A stretch of DNA of 62,207 nt from Pelagibacteraceae bacterium AG-349-L23 (GCA_003281045.1 QCDD01000001.1:1-62207); one strand, 5' to 3'. Counted from the stretch's first letter, positions 26,161-35,084 are shown. Notes: generated by a model not told the origin, from the sequence alone. Made by a program: numbers and translations.

Positions 26161-28086
26161 ATGTTAACTCAAATCGTCACCTTTTTAATTTTTTTTGCAG
26201 TGATTGGCTGTATTCTTTATGGAAGAAGATTAATCAAAACTGAAAAGGTCGATGCTGTTTTTGGAAATCCTGAAAGAGCACGAGGTGGTACTCACTGGAT
26301 TATAGTCGGAAGTAGCTTTCTCTTATTGGTATGGCTTTACTATTCTTGGGATATTGCAAAAGGTTTTTACCCAAAATCAGCTAATGAACTTTGCCAAGTA
26401 GCAAAAGTTAACGACTCTTTATTAGGTTTAAAATATCAATTTCCAATAGAGGAAAGAGAATTCAAAAGTACTGCTCAAATTAAAAAAGAAAATAAAAATC
26501 TCAAAGCAACTTTAAATGAAATTAAGTTTTCTGAAGATCTAAACTTGCAACAAAAAACAGAGCTTACTGAGTTTATAAACAAAACTATTCAACTAATTCC
26601 TTTATTAACCAATGAAGATTTAATTGAAAATGAGACGAAATTTAAAATAGATGACATTACTGGTAAAATTAACTTATTAACTGAAAACTTTAAAAAACCT
26701 GAATATCCTTTTGAAACAGAACAAGAAGCTAATGAGAGACTTAAAGCAGTAAGTGAGCAAGGAGATTGGGGAATTATAAAAGTTCAATCTGGAACGGGAT
26801 CCATAGAAAATACTATCGAGGTTCCTTTAGTTCCAGAGACTAAAAGAGGTTTGAAATTTGATGCTGCTGCAAAAGAATTACAAATTATTAGTGATGAATT
26901 CTTTAAGTTAAGAAATCATAATCCACAATTTAAAGATAAAATAAAAGAACTCAAAGATGAAATAAAGGCTTATCGAAAAAATTTAGATGATACTCAAGAA
27001 GTAGCTTCAACTTACGCCAAAGACATTGTTAAAATTGCACGACGAATAGAATTTGCAAGTATATATCCACCCAATGCATTAAATGAAATGCAAAATGCAA
27101 TTATCAATTTTGATGTTGCCCAAAAAGAAGCTCAAGGTGGATTGAGGTTTGTTGATATATTTTTATTCCCAGCTGGTACTATTGTTGCAAGTGGGCCAAG
27201 CTGTTCAGAACAAGGATCTGGTAGATGGTTACCTAAGCCGTCAGATACATTTGATAAATTTATGCTTATGCTTAAACCGAGTGTAGGTTACAAAGAAATT
27301 CCTCTTCTCTGGATAGAACTGGTTGATGTAAGTAAAATGATTGGTTTCATTTTACCAGATTGGATTGCTGATATTCTACCTGGTGAATACCCAGTTCACA
27401 CTCAAGATGGAATTGTTAAACAAAATTTTAAAGGCCAAGTTTTAAAATTAGTAACAGGAGACTTTAAGTTATTTAAAGTGCCAGTGCCTTATGGTCATAT
27501 TTGGGATTCTTTTTTAAGGGTATTTTTAGGATTAGTGTTTGGAATATTAATTGGTGTGCCACTTGGATTATTTATGGGATTAAATAGATTTGCTAAAGGT
27601 TTCTTTGATCCGTTAATTGAGCTTTATAGACCTGTTCCCCCTCTAGCTTGGGCTCCTTTGATTATTTCAGTCTTAGGAATTGATAATACCGGGAAAGTTT
27701 TCTTATTATTTATGGTCTCATTATCAATCATGATTATTTCTGCAAGAGCTGGTGCCTCTGGCACCCAGTTGTCAAAAATCCATGCAGCTCACTCACTTGG
27801 TGCATCCAAAAAACAAATATTGAGATATGTAATTTTTCCAAATTCTTTACCAGAAATACTTACTGGAATAAGAGTTGCTGTCGGTATGTGTTGGGGAACT
27901 TTAGTTGCAGCTGAGTTTTTAGCTGGAACAACCGGTATAGGATTTGTTGAAAACGTTGCAAAAAAATATTTTCAATACGAAGTTATTTGGATCACTATAT
28001 TTATCATGGGAATGCTAGGTTTATTATTTGATGTCACTTTGAGAAAAATAATAGACAAAACAATTCCATGGCGTGGAAAAGGCTAA
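26161..28086 (+). CDS. tauC: Taurine-type ABC permease TauC with a large extra N-terminal domain
   Basis: A 641-residue protein, more than twice the about 250-280 aa usual for TauC. Residues 1-20 and about 45-65 are hydrophobic helices. Residues about 70-330 are soluble and strongly helical with many charged residues (coiled-coil potential), unlike any permease region I know. Residues about 430-641 are a normal permease domain: GVPLGLFMGLNRFAKGFFDP, PVPPLAWAPLIISVLGI, the EAA loop AAHSLGASKKQILRYVIFPN and a final helix. The fused domain may hold the binding protein or sense substrate. It starts immediately after tauB and overlaps the dehydrogenase gene by 14 bp. A fusion by assembly error is unlikely as the frame is open throughout. 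Confidence 0.88.
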   Translation: MLTQIVTFLIFFAVIGCILYGRRLIKTEKVDAVFGNPERARGGTHWIIVGSSFLLLVWLYYSWDIAKGFYPKSANELCQVAKVNDSLLGLKYQFPIEEREFKSTAQIKKENKNLKATLNEIKFSEDLNLQQKTELTEFINKTIQLIPLLTNEDLIENETKFKIDDITGKINLLTENFKKPEYPFETEQEANERLKAVSEQGDWGIIKVQSGTGSIENTIEVPLVPETKRGLKFDAAAKELQIISDEFFKLRNHNPQFKDKIKELKDEIKAYRKNLDDTQEVASTYAKDIVKIARRIEFASIYPPNALNEMQNAIINFDVAQKEAQGGLRFVDIFLFPAGTIVASGPSCSEQGSGRWLPKPSDTFDKFMLMLKPSVGYKEIPLLWIELVDVSKMIGFILPDWIADILPGEYPVHTQDGIVKQNFKGQVLKLVTGDFKLFKVPVPYGHIWDSFLRVFLGLVFGILIGVPLGLFMGLNRFAKGFFDPLIELYRPVPPLAWAPLIISVLGIDNTGKVFLLFMVSLSIMIISARAGASGTQLSKIHAAHSLGASKKQILRYVIFPNSLPEILTGIRVAVGMCWGTLVAAEFLAGTTGIGFVENVAKKYFQYEVIWITIFIMGMLGLLFDVTLRKIIDKTIPWRGKG

Positions 28087-29092
28087 TTTGAAAACAGAAA
28101 ATCTTAAAAAAGAAGTTATTAAAATTTTTGAAAATCACGGATTAAGCAATCCTCATGCTGTTATTTCAGCAAATGCTTTAATAAATGCCGAGTTAGTTGG
28201 TGCTTATGGTCATGGTCTTTCTAGATTAAGAATGTATTGTGAAAGAATATCTAAAAAAGTTATTAATCCAAAACCTAAAATAAAAGTTAAAAAGATATCT
28301 CAATCGATTGTTCACATTGATGCTGATAATAGTATTGGCTTCGTTGCAGCAGATCTCGCAATTAGAAAAGCAATCGAATGTGCCAAAAAAACAGGTATCG
28401 GTTTGGTGGCAGTAAAAAATAGTGGTCACTATGGATTATCTGGTTACTACGCTGAGCAAGCAGTTAAAAAAAATTTAATCACAATGATTTATACTAACGC
28501 TCCACCTGCAATAGCTCCTTATGGTGCAAAAAAAAGTTTGTTTGGAACAAATCCTATTTGTTTTGGTTCCCCAACTGGAGCAAGGGTACCATTTATATTG
28601 GATACAGCTATTGCAAAAATTAATAGAGGAAAAATTAGATTTGCAGCTAGAAATAATCAAAAAATACCAAAAGGTGTTGCATTAGATAAATTTGGTAAAC
28701 CAACGACAGATGCAAAAAAAGCACTTTATGGAGTTCAGTTACCTATTGCAGGTTTTAGAGGTTCAGGTTTAGCATGGATGGTAGATATTCTAAGTGGTGT
28801 TTTAACTGGCGGAAATCATGCAGGTAAAGTGAAGGATCCTTTTGACGATTTTTCAGGTCCGCAAAATATTGGACATTTGTTTATCACATTTAAAACAAAC
28901 TTATTTGTCAAAAATTATACTTCAAGAATTAAGAATAATATTAAAACAATTAAAAGATTGCCTAAAATTAAAGGTGTAAAAGAAATAATGTATCCTGGTC
29001 AAAATAAAGATAAAAGGTTTAGAATGAACTTAAAAAAAGAAATTAAATTGTCAAAAATTATTCAAAAAGATTTAGTAGATTTAAAAAACTAA
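28073..29092 (+). CDS. Ldh_2/malate-lactate-type dehydrogenase (candidate sulfolactate dehydrogenase)
   Basis: A 339-residue NAD(P)-dependent 2-hydroxyacid dehydrogenase of the Ldh_2 family (not the Rossmann-type lactate dehydrogenases). Motifs include AYGHGLSRLRMYCERI (44-59), VAVKNSGHYGLSGYYAEQA (about 109-127) with the conserved Ser-x-His, and APYGAKKSLFGTNPICFG (about 143-160). The GTG at 28073 is the called start; a TTG at 28088, just after the tauC stop, is an alternative. Family members include L-sulfolactate dehydrogenase ComC, ureidoglycolate, malate and Delta1-piperideine-2-carboxylate enzymes. Its place between tauC and a Pta-like gene makes a sulfonate substrate plausible but unproven. 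Confidence 0.85.
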   Translation: MEKANLKTENLKKEVIKIFENHGLSNPHAVISANALINAELVGAYGHGLSRLRMYCERISKKVINPKPKIKVKKISQSIVHIDADNSIGFVAADLAIRKAIECAKKTGIGLVAVKNSGHYGLSGYYAEQAVKKNLITMIYTNAPPAIAPYGAKKSLFGTNPICFGSPTGARVPFILDTAIAKINRGKIRFAARNNQKIPKGVALDKFGKPTTDAKKALYGVQLPIAGFRGSGLAWMVDILSGVLTGGNHAGKVKDPFDDFSGPQNIGHLFITFKTNLFVKNYTSRIKNNIKTIKRLPKIKGVKEIMYPGQNKDKRFRMNLKKEIKLSKIIQKDLVDLKN

Positions 29093-29093
29093 C

Positions 29094-30005
29094 ATGCTTT
29101 CCAATAAAGAAATTATTTGTCCTGATAACTTACTTAATGTTGCTCATAAAAAGAAAGGTGTTAAAGCAGGAATTGTTAATGCCGGAAAACCTTTGCCCAT
29201 GCAATCAGTGCAAGATGCTGTTAAAGAAAATCTAATTGAGCCAATTTTTATTGGTGATGAAAAAGAAATTAAAAAATGTGCCCAGGATCTGAAATGGGAT
29301 ATCTCAAATTATGAGATAATTCATGAGCCTGTTGAAAATAACACAGCAACGATTGCTGCAAAACTGGCAAGTGAACAAAAAATCAAAATTATTGTTAAAG
29401 GGCATATTCATACTGACGTTTTAATGAAAGAAGTTTTGAAAAGAGAATACAATTTACTTGGAAAAACGAGATTAAGCCATATTTGGCATATGACTTTAGG
29501 AAAAGAAGATAAACCATTAATAATTACTGATGGAGCATTGAATGTTTTACCTAATGTGAAAACAAAACTACATATTCTTAAAAATGTAATTAATTTTTCA
29601 AATAGAATTGGTATTGAAAGACCTAAGGTAGCAATATTATCTGCTACTGAGGAAGTTTTAGATAGTGTGCCAAGTTCTAAAGAAGCTGAGGAATTGACTA
29701 ACTTAGCCAAAAAAGAAAATTTGAACGCAGATGTTTTTGGTCCGCTGGCATTTGATAATAGTATTTCAAAAAAATCTGCAGCTATCAAAGGAATACAAAA
29801 TAGTGTGGCTGGTATGGCTGATGTATTGCTGGTCCCAAGTGTTGAAACAGGAAATGGATTAGTAAAAATGCTTATATATTTTTGTGGAGCGTGTGCAGCA
29901 GGTGTGGTTGTTGGAGGTAAAGTTCCAGTCGTAATAACCAGTCGTTCTGATGAAGCTCCCACAAGATTAGCCTCCATTGCTGCAGCAGTTGTTGCTTTAG
30001 ATTAA
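29094..30005 (+). CDS. pta: Phosphate acetyl/butyryltransferase family enzyme (Pta-like)
   Basis: A 303-residue enzyme of the PTA/PTB family, which moves acyl groups between CoA and phosphate. Visible features: a glycine-rich strand AGIVNAGKPLPMQS, ATEEVLDSVPSSKEAEEL (about 183-200), and the C-terminal VPSVETGNGLVKMLIYFCGA followed by a GGKVPVVITSRSDEAPTRLASIA stretch whose Ser-Arg-x-Asp forms the active site. In classical C2-sulfonate degradation, Xsc releases acetyl phosphate that Pta converts to acetyl-CoA; that role fits the neighbours, although xsc is not in the window. It begins 1 bp after the dehydrogenase stop. Confidence 0.85.
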   Translation: MLSNKEIICPDNLLNVAHKKKGVKAGIVNAGKPLPMQSVQDAVKENLIEPIFIGDEKEIKKCAQDLKWDISNYEIIHEPVENNTATIAAKLASEQKIKIIVKGHIHTDVLMKEVLKREYNLLGKTRLSHIWHMTLGKEDKPLIITDGALNVLPNVKTKLHILKNVINFSNRIGIERPKVAILSATEEVLDSVPSSKEAEELTNLAKKENLNADVFGPLAFDNSISKKSAAIKGIQNSVAGMADVLLVPSVETGNGLVKMLIYFCGACAAGVVVGGKVPVVITSRSDEAPTRLASIAAAVVALD

Positions 30006-30058
30006 TTGTTTCGTTGAAAAAAAATCTATAATGCTTTAAACGTACTATCTAAAATATT

Positions 30059-31345
30059 ATGGCTATTAAATACCTAAAAAAATCACCAAAAACTCCCTCC
30101 ACTGACGATAGTAAGACAAACGAAATTGTTAAAGGGTTGTTAAAAGAAATAGAAATTTCAAAAGAAGAAGCTTGTATTAATCTTACAAAAAAATTTGATA
30201 AGTATGATGGTGAAATAGTCGTTTCAAAAGAAAGAATTGAACAGATAGATAAAGAATTAGATCAAAAAACGAAGGACGATATTCAATTTTCTCATGAAAG
30301 AGTAAAAAAATTTGCTGAGGCACAATTAAAAAATTACGGCCAAGATTTTGAGGTTGAACTATCGCCAGGTCTTTATGCAGGTCAAAAATTAATTCCTGTA
30401 AATACAGCCGGTTGTTATATACCAGGTGGAAGATATGCCCATATAGCCTCAGCTGTGATGAGTGTTACAACTGCAAAAGTTGCAGGAGTAAAAAATATAA
30501 TTGCTTGCAGTCCACCCAAGAAAGGTGTGGGTGCACATCCAGCAATTATTTATACAGCTAATTTGTGTGGTGCAGATGTCATTTTAAATTTAGGGGGCGT
30601 TCCAGGGATTGCTGCAATGACAAATGGTTTATTTAAAAATCCCCCAGCAGATATTTTAGTAGGTCCAGGAAATCAGTTTGTAGCAGAAGCCAAAAGAATT
30701 TTATTTGGTAAAGTTGGTATTGATTTATTCGCGGGACCAACTGAAATTGCTGTGATAGCTGATGACGAAGCTGATGCAGAGATGGTTGCAGTAGATTTGG
30801 TAGGACAGGCAGAACATGGATATAATTCTCCCGCTTGGTTATACACGACGAGTCAAAGAGTTGCTGAAGAAGTCATGAAAAGGGTTCCAGAATTAATTGC
30901 TGAATTACCAGAGTTACCTAGAAAAAGCGCTGAAGCTGCTTGGAGAGATTATGGTGAAGTGATATTATGTGACACTGACGAGGAGATGGCGACCATTAGT
31001 GATGAATACGCTCCTGAACATTTAGAAGTTCAAACAAAAAATCTTGATTGGTTCCATAAAAGACTAAAAAATTATGGATCATTATTTATTGGTGAAGAAA
31101 CTACAGTTGCCTATGGAGATAAATGTTCTGGAACAAACCATATTTTACCGACAAAAGGAGCTGGACGTTACACTGGTGGATTATTTGTTGGTAAATTTAT
31201 TAAGACTTTGAGTTTTCAAAGAATGACTAAAGAATCTACAAAATCTGTTGGTGCTGCATGCGCTAGGATATCAAGATACGAAGGTATGGAGGCTCATGCT
31301 AGGACTGGTGATGTGAGACTTAGAAAATATGGTTTTTCGAATTAA
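30059..31345 (+). CDS. hisD: Histidinol dehydrogenase-family enzyme, probable sulfopropanediol dehydrogenase (HpsN-like)
   Basis: A 428-residue zinc NAD-dependent dehydrogenase of the HisD family. Zinc and catalytic residues are visible: Gln and His in GQAEHG, Glu-His in YAPEHLEV, Asp in YGDKCSGTNHILPT, and the C-terminal His in EAHARTGDVRLR. The stretch KGAGRYTGGLFVGKFIKT differs from biosynthetic HisD, where this place is less glycine- and arginine-rich, and resembles the HpsN-type branch that oxidises dihydroxypropanesulfonate to sulfolactate. It follows tauABC, an Ldh_2 dehydrogenase and Pta, not other his genes. A biosynthetic role cannot be excluded without a tree. Confidence 0.8.
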   Translation: MAIKYLKKSPKTPSTDDSKTNEIVKGLLKEIEISKEEACINLTKKFDKYDGEIVVSKERIEQIDKELDQKTKDDIQFSHERVKKFAEAQLKNYGQDFEVELSPGLYAGQKLIPVNTAGCYIPGGRYAHIASAVMSVTTAKVAGVKNIIACSPPKKGVGAHPAIIYTANLCGADVILNLGGVPGIAAMTNGLFKNPPADILVGPGNQFVAEAKRILFGKVGIDLFAGPTEIAVIADDEADAEMVAVDLVGQAEHGYNSPAWLYTTSQRVAEEVMKRVPELIAELPELPRKSAEAAWRDYGEVILCDTDEEMATISDEYAPEHLEVQTKNLDWFHKRLKNYGSLFIGEETTVAYGDKCSGTNHILPTKGAGRYTGGLFVGKFIKTLSFQRMTKESTKSVGAACARISRYEGMEAHARTGDVRLRKYGFSN

Positions 31346-31348
31346 TAT

Positions 31349-32026
31349 TTAATCTAGAATCTCTTCGCCACTTTCTTTTTTTTCTTTATTACTTTTATTG
31401 ATAGTCTCTTTATTTTTCTTAATGTTTATTAAATCAGCAAAAGTATGGTTAACATCTCTATGGCCAGCTTCATCATCTCTGATAACTCTTACTACATCTT
31501 TTAAAGTAGCATGTAGTGGTAAATTCCAATAATTGATTGCAATTTCTGGAGCTGGTTGATCTGGAATGGTTCCAGCTTCAAGCTCATTTAAATATTCTGT
31601 GTAACTTATCACTGCCTCTTCCTCAAAATAACCCACAATCCTATGCGCAGTTCTTTGAGAAACTATATAAATTATTGCATATGTGATTATAAATATAAAC
31701 TGAGCAATCATAATTATGAATCTTTCTATTGCAGTTGGTTTAGCTATATGAACAAAAGTCATTAAATGCATTCTTTCATTCTCAGCTTCCTCTAAAAGAG
31801 TTTTGATCCACCCTTTATCGTCTTCAATTTTTCTTAATGATTTTAAATGAATAAGCATCCCAGCAACCATACCTGGTACAGCTGCTACTGTTTCAAGAAC
31901 AACAGCTCTATGGCCATATCTTTTTTTGAAAAAAGTATCAGCCAAAAATCTCAAAAACTTTGTAAATGACAAAGCGACTTTGTCACTAAAGTTTTTAGGT
32001 TTAAAATGCTTATTTAAGTCGTTCAT
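31349..32026 (-). CDS. aox: Alternative oxidase (ubiquinol oxidase, di-iron)
   Basis: A 225-residue cyanide-insensitive quinol oxidase that takes electrons from ubiquinol straight to oxygen without proton pumping. All di-iron motifs are present: Glu45 in LETVAAVPGM, Glu84 and His87 in AENERMHLMT, Glu135-137 in FEEEAVISYTEYL, and Glu186 and His189 in RDDEAGHRD. Two membrane-associated helices lie near 44-62 and 102-122. The last 25 residues are a lysine- and glutamate-rich tail. It is convergent with the HisD-like gene (3 bp between stops) and has no cotranscribed partner. Family identity is near certain. Confidence 0.96.
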   Translation of the reverse strand: MNDLNKHFKPKNFSDKVALSFTKFLRFLADTFFKKRYGHRAVVLETVAAVPGMVAGMLIHLKSLRKIEDDKGWIKTLLEEAENERMHLMTFVHIAKPTAIERFIIMIAQFIFIITYAIIYIVSQRTAHRIVGYFEEEAVISYTEYLNELEAGTIPDQPAPEIAINYWNLPLHATLKDVVRVIRDDEAGHRDVNHTFADLINIKKNKETINKSNKEKKESGEEILD

Positions 32027-32127
32027 ATATAATTTATCTAAACACTGTTAAATAAATTACTATGTGCCAAATTTGTCTTGGTTAATTTAAAATCTCAATA
32101 AAACTAGGGATTTTGTTTATAAAAAAT

Positions 32128-33939
32128 TTAAAAATTCATTTTATAAAAAGCATTACCACCTAAACTCAATGTATTTTGGCTAGAGAGTAAGCCATAATAA
32201 GAGACACCTATTTTGCTATTTTCGTAAATGTATTTTTCATAATTCATGCTAACTGACAATGAGATTTCTCTTTTTAAATCATTATCTTGTTTATATGTTG
32301 CTGTTGTACCGCTAATTGAATATGTCTGTTCATCATCTCCAATTGCACTTCTAAGATCTAAAGCCCAATTTAAATTTAGTTTTTCTTCCTTATCATCTCT
32401 GATCAGATAATCATCTGAAAGATAGATTGATAGGTTTCCAACTACTCTATTTCTCCAAGAATAAAATTTACTCTCATCATATGTTGGTGTTACTGATATA
32501 CTTGATGTAAATCCAATATCTGGAATAATATTTAAATTATTTTTTTTTGCTCCTATTTGGATATCATAAGTTTGAAAATTACTATTAGAGTCTACTTTTC
32601 CCGATGACTCTGTGTTAGTTAAAACTTCTCTCTTTCCGTCCTTTAATGTAATTCCACCAGTAACAAAGGTATCTAAATTAAAAAATTTATCATTATCAGG
32701 AATATGAATACCTCCAGAGATATTTTGATAGGTAATCCTATAGTCTTTTGCAAAATCCTGTACTCCGCCTTCAAACATCATTATAAAATTAGAATTATCT
32801 AATGGATAAATTAAATTTGCTCCAAAATTAATTAAATTATATTCCATCGCTAAACTGTTTGAATCTTCATTTCTATTCAGGATAGTTGAATATAGTTCGC
32901 CCCAGCCCCCCTCGTGATTAAATAAATTTGAATTTTCGTATCTATTAATAAAATTTCTTAAATTAATTGATTTATAGCTAAGTATCTCATCTATAGTTTC
33001 ACTTCCACCTTGACCTACCGATCCTGCTGAACCTTTAACAACTTGATTGCCATCTAAATCTTCTAAGGTTAAATCTCCTGAAGTATCATAATAATAAGCT
33101 CTACCAACACCATGATTGAATCTTAATTTATTTCCACTCGTTCCATTTGCAGCTTTAATTTTACCAACTACTATTCCGGCATCTTTTAAGGTTACAGTGT
33201 TATTATTTCCTTTAAGTTGGATTGCCTTGTTAGATACTGACTTATTATTTTTAATTGAACCACTATTAGTAAGTGTTGAACTTGCTCCAAGCACTATAGT
33301 TGAATCATTTCCTGCATTATAAATTTCACCTCCAGAATTATTAGTAATGTTTGTACCAGTTGTAGTGGTATCAGAGTCTGCAAGTATTATTGCACTACTT
33401 GAGTCACCTGTTTCAGTCGAAAAAATCTCACCACTATTTACTATAGTTGTATTGTCTGCGCCTGTGGATGCGCTTCCAAGAATAGTATTGCCATCAGATT
33501 TAATTATACCACCACTATTATTTGTAATTGATACTCCATCAGAATTAAACAAACTAATTGCTTTAGAGACATTTGTTGAAATAGTTCCAGAGTTATTTAT
33601 TTCAAACTCACCTCCCTCTGTTGATATAGTGTTTGCTGCAGTTGATGTAACAGATGAGCCTGAGTGTATTGTAAGTATTGTGCCTGCAGTTTCACTATCA
33701 GTATTTTTTATTGCCTTTTGACCAGTTCTTTCAACACTACCATTGTTTGTAATTGTGATATGGACATCATCTGCTGTTACTACTTGTTGATTTTCGTTAA
33801 GACTTGAAATTGTTTTATCGGCGCCAACGTTTTCAGCATTTGAGTTAACAATTTGTAAAAATAAAAACAGATTCAATAATAGTATTGAAATAAATAATTC
33901 TATCTTTAGAGAATATATCTGACTTAATCTAGTGAGCAT
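32128..33939 (-). CDS. Type V autotransporter-like protein with repeat passenger
   Basis: A 603-residue exported protein. Residues about 13-36 are a hydrophobic signal sequence. Residues about 50-270 hold at least six imperfect repeats of 20-28 residues built on I-T-N-N-S-G-G (for example VSITNNSGGIIKSDG and TNITNNSGGEIYNAG), the pattern of a beta-helix passenger. Residues about 320-603 alternate polar and hydrophobic residues and end in Tyr-Lys-Met-Asn-Phe, as expected of an outer-membrane beta-barrel with a C-terminal aromatic residue recognised by the BAM complex. Passengers of this sort act as adhesins or surface layers. The cargo function is unknown. It is a large gene for a streamlined genome. 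Confidence 0.78.
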   Translation of the reverse strand: MLTRLSQIYSLKIELFISILLLNLFLFLQIVNSNAENVGADKTISSLNENQQVVTADDVHITITNNGSVERTGQKAIKNTDSETAGTILTIHSGSSVTSTAANTISTEGGEFEINNSGTISTNVSKAISLFNSDGVSITNNSGGIIKSDGNTILGSASTGADNTTIVNSGEIFSTETGDSSSAIILADSDTTTTGTNITNNSGGEIYNAGNDSTIVLGASSTLTNSGSIKNNKSVSNKAIQLKGNNNTVTLKDAGIVVGKIKAANGTSGNKLRFNHGVGRAYYYDTSGDLTLEDLDGNQVVKGSAGSVGQGGSETIDEILSYKSINLRNFINRYENSNLFNHEGGWGELYSTILNRNEDSNSLAMEYNLINFGANLIYPLDNSNFIMMFEGGVQDFAKDYRITYQNISGGIHIPDNDKFFNLDTFVTGGITLKDGKREVLTNTESSGKVDSNSNFQTYDIQIGAKKNNLNIIPDIGFTSSISVTPTYDESKFYSWRNRVVGNLSIYLSDDYLIRDDKEEKLNLNWALDLRSAIGDDEQTYSISGTTATYKQDNDLKREISLSVSMNYEKYIYENSKIGVSYYGLLSSQNTLSLGGNAFYKMNF

Positions 33940-33948
33940 AAATAAAAA

Positions 33949-34563
33949 TTATTTAAAATTTAATATATCTCCAAGAATGTAAAATATTATTAAAGACATG
34001 AACAAAATAATGAAAATATTTATATATTTCCATACTTTTTTATTATTAAAATACCTGGAAAAATATTGGGATAGATACCCAATGGAGAAAAAAAATAAAA
34101 AGGACGCTATAGTTGCCCCTATTCCAAATAAGTATTTCTCTATAATTAAAAAATTTTTAGAAAAATTACCTAAAAAAAATACAGTATCTGAATAAACATG
34201 TGGATTTAAAAAAGTAAACCCTAGTGTTTTAAATATTACATTTTTTTTTTCAATAAAGTTAGAATTTTGATCTATCGTTACTTGAGTATCAAAAAATTTT
34301 ATTTTTGAATAAATAAAGTGAATTAGAAAAATAATTAATAAAATATTAAGTAATAATTCAATTGTTGGGTTAAAATATTGGGTAAAATAATGAAAAAGAA
34401 ATATTCCTAAAAATATTAAAATAAAATCAGATATAGAACAAATTAAACAAACCAAGAATACATGTTGTTTTTTTAAACCTTGTTCTATGACAAAAATATT
34501 TTGAGCACCAATTGCTAATATTAAACTTAATCCTGTTAAAAAACCTAATAAAGCAAATTCCAT
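33949..34563 (-). CDS. LysE-family amino-acid exporter
   Basis: A 204-residue inner-membrane protein with six predicted helices. The N-terminal half shows the LysE signature GFLTGLSLILAIGAQNIFVIEQGLKK with GAQN, followed by FLVCLICSISDFILIFLG, and FTFLNPHVYSDTVFFLG (about 113-129) containing the family's NPH motif. These residues match the LysE/ArgO branch more than RhtB. It would export basic amino acids such as lysine or arginine; the substrate is not proven. It lies 9 bp upstream of the autotransporter gene on the same strand. Confidence 0.85.
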   Translation of the reverse strand: MEFALLGFLTGLSLILAIGAQNIFVIEQGLKKQHVFLVCLICSISDFILIFLGIFLFHYFTQYFNPTIELLLNILLIIFLIHFIYSKIKFFDTQVTIDQNSNFIEKKNVIFKTLGFTFLNPHVYSDTVFFLGNFSKNFLIIEKYLFGIGATIASFLFFFSIGYLSQYFSRYFNNKKVWKYINIFIILFMSLIIFYILGDILNFK

Positions 34564-34622
34564 AAATTATATATTCGAATTTTTTGAACTTACTTTAAAT
34601 CTTTAGAAAATAAAAATAATTA

Positions 34623-35084
34623 TCAAGTTTCAGGGATAAATAATAAACACAGCCCATTATTACAAAATCTTTTACCAGTTGAGCTTGGACCATCATCAAA
34701 AACATGTCCATGATGAACACCACACTTAGCACAATGATATTCGATCCTTTTCATGCCAAATGAATAATCTACTTTTGTTTTAAAGGCCCCTGGTAAAGCT
34801 TCACTAAATGATGGCCAGCCAGTGCCACTATCAAATTTAGCCTCTGAGGAAAATAATTTGTTTCCACAATTCGCACAATGATAAAAGCCTTTTCTTTTTT
34901 CTTGTAGAAGTTCGCTGGTAAATGGCCTTTCAGTGCCTTCATTAAACATAATTTCTTTTTGTTTACTGGTAAGGTTCTGATTGATTATTTTTTTAGTTTC
35001 TGAAAGTACAAACTTATATGGATATAAAATCCATGATAAACAGGATACACCAATAATTTTTAATAGATTTCTTCTATTGATCAT
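34623..35084 (-). CDS. msrB: Peptide-methionine (R)-S-oxide reductase MsrB with Tat-like signal
   Basis: From the ATG at 35084 the product is 153 residues (a TTG at 35099 would add five). It opens MINRRNLLKIIGVSC, which fits a twin-arginine signal followed by a hydrophobic stretch to about residue 28, so the enzyme is probably periplasmic. The MsrB domain has both zinc CxxC pairs (CANCGN, CAKCGVHHGH), GTGWPSF, and FDDGPSSTGKRFCNNGLCL, in which the RFC cysteine is the catalytic residue. It repairs oxidised methionine in proteins. The twin-arginine signal on MsrB is uncommon but known in exported forms. Confidence 0.9.
   Translation of the reverse strand: MINRRNLLKIIGVSCLSWILYPYKFVLSETKKIINQNLTSKQKEIMFNEGTERPFTSELLQEKRKGFYHCANCGNKLFSSEAKFDSGTGWPSFSEALPGAFKTKVDYSFGMKRIEYHCAKCGVHHGHVFDDGPSSTGKRFCNNGLCLLFIPET

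Noticed and set aside
29408-29977. Minus-strand ORF of 189 codons inside the pta-like gene
   Set aside because: Antisense shadow of a conserved gene; no ribosome site and no family features.
30059-31345. HisD as part of a histidine operon
   Set aside because: hisI and the HisN-like gene are isolated and far away; the gene lies at the end of the sulfonate region and carries an HpsN-like segment.
33347-33721. Plus-strand ORF of 124 codons inside the autotransporter gene
   Set aside because: Generated by the repeated Asn/Thr/Ser codons of the opposite strand; hydrophobic repeats are an artefact of that.
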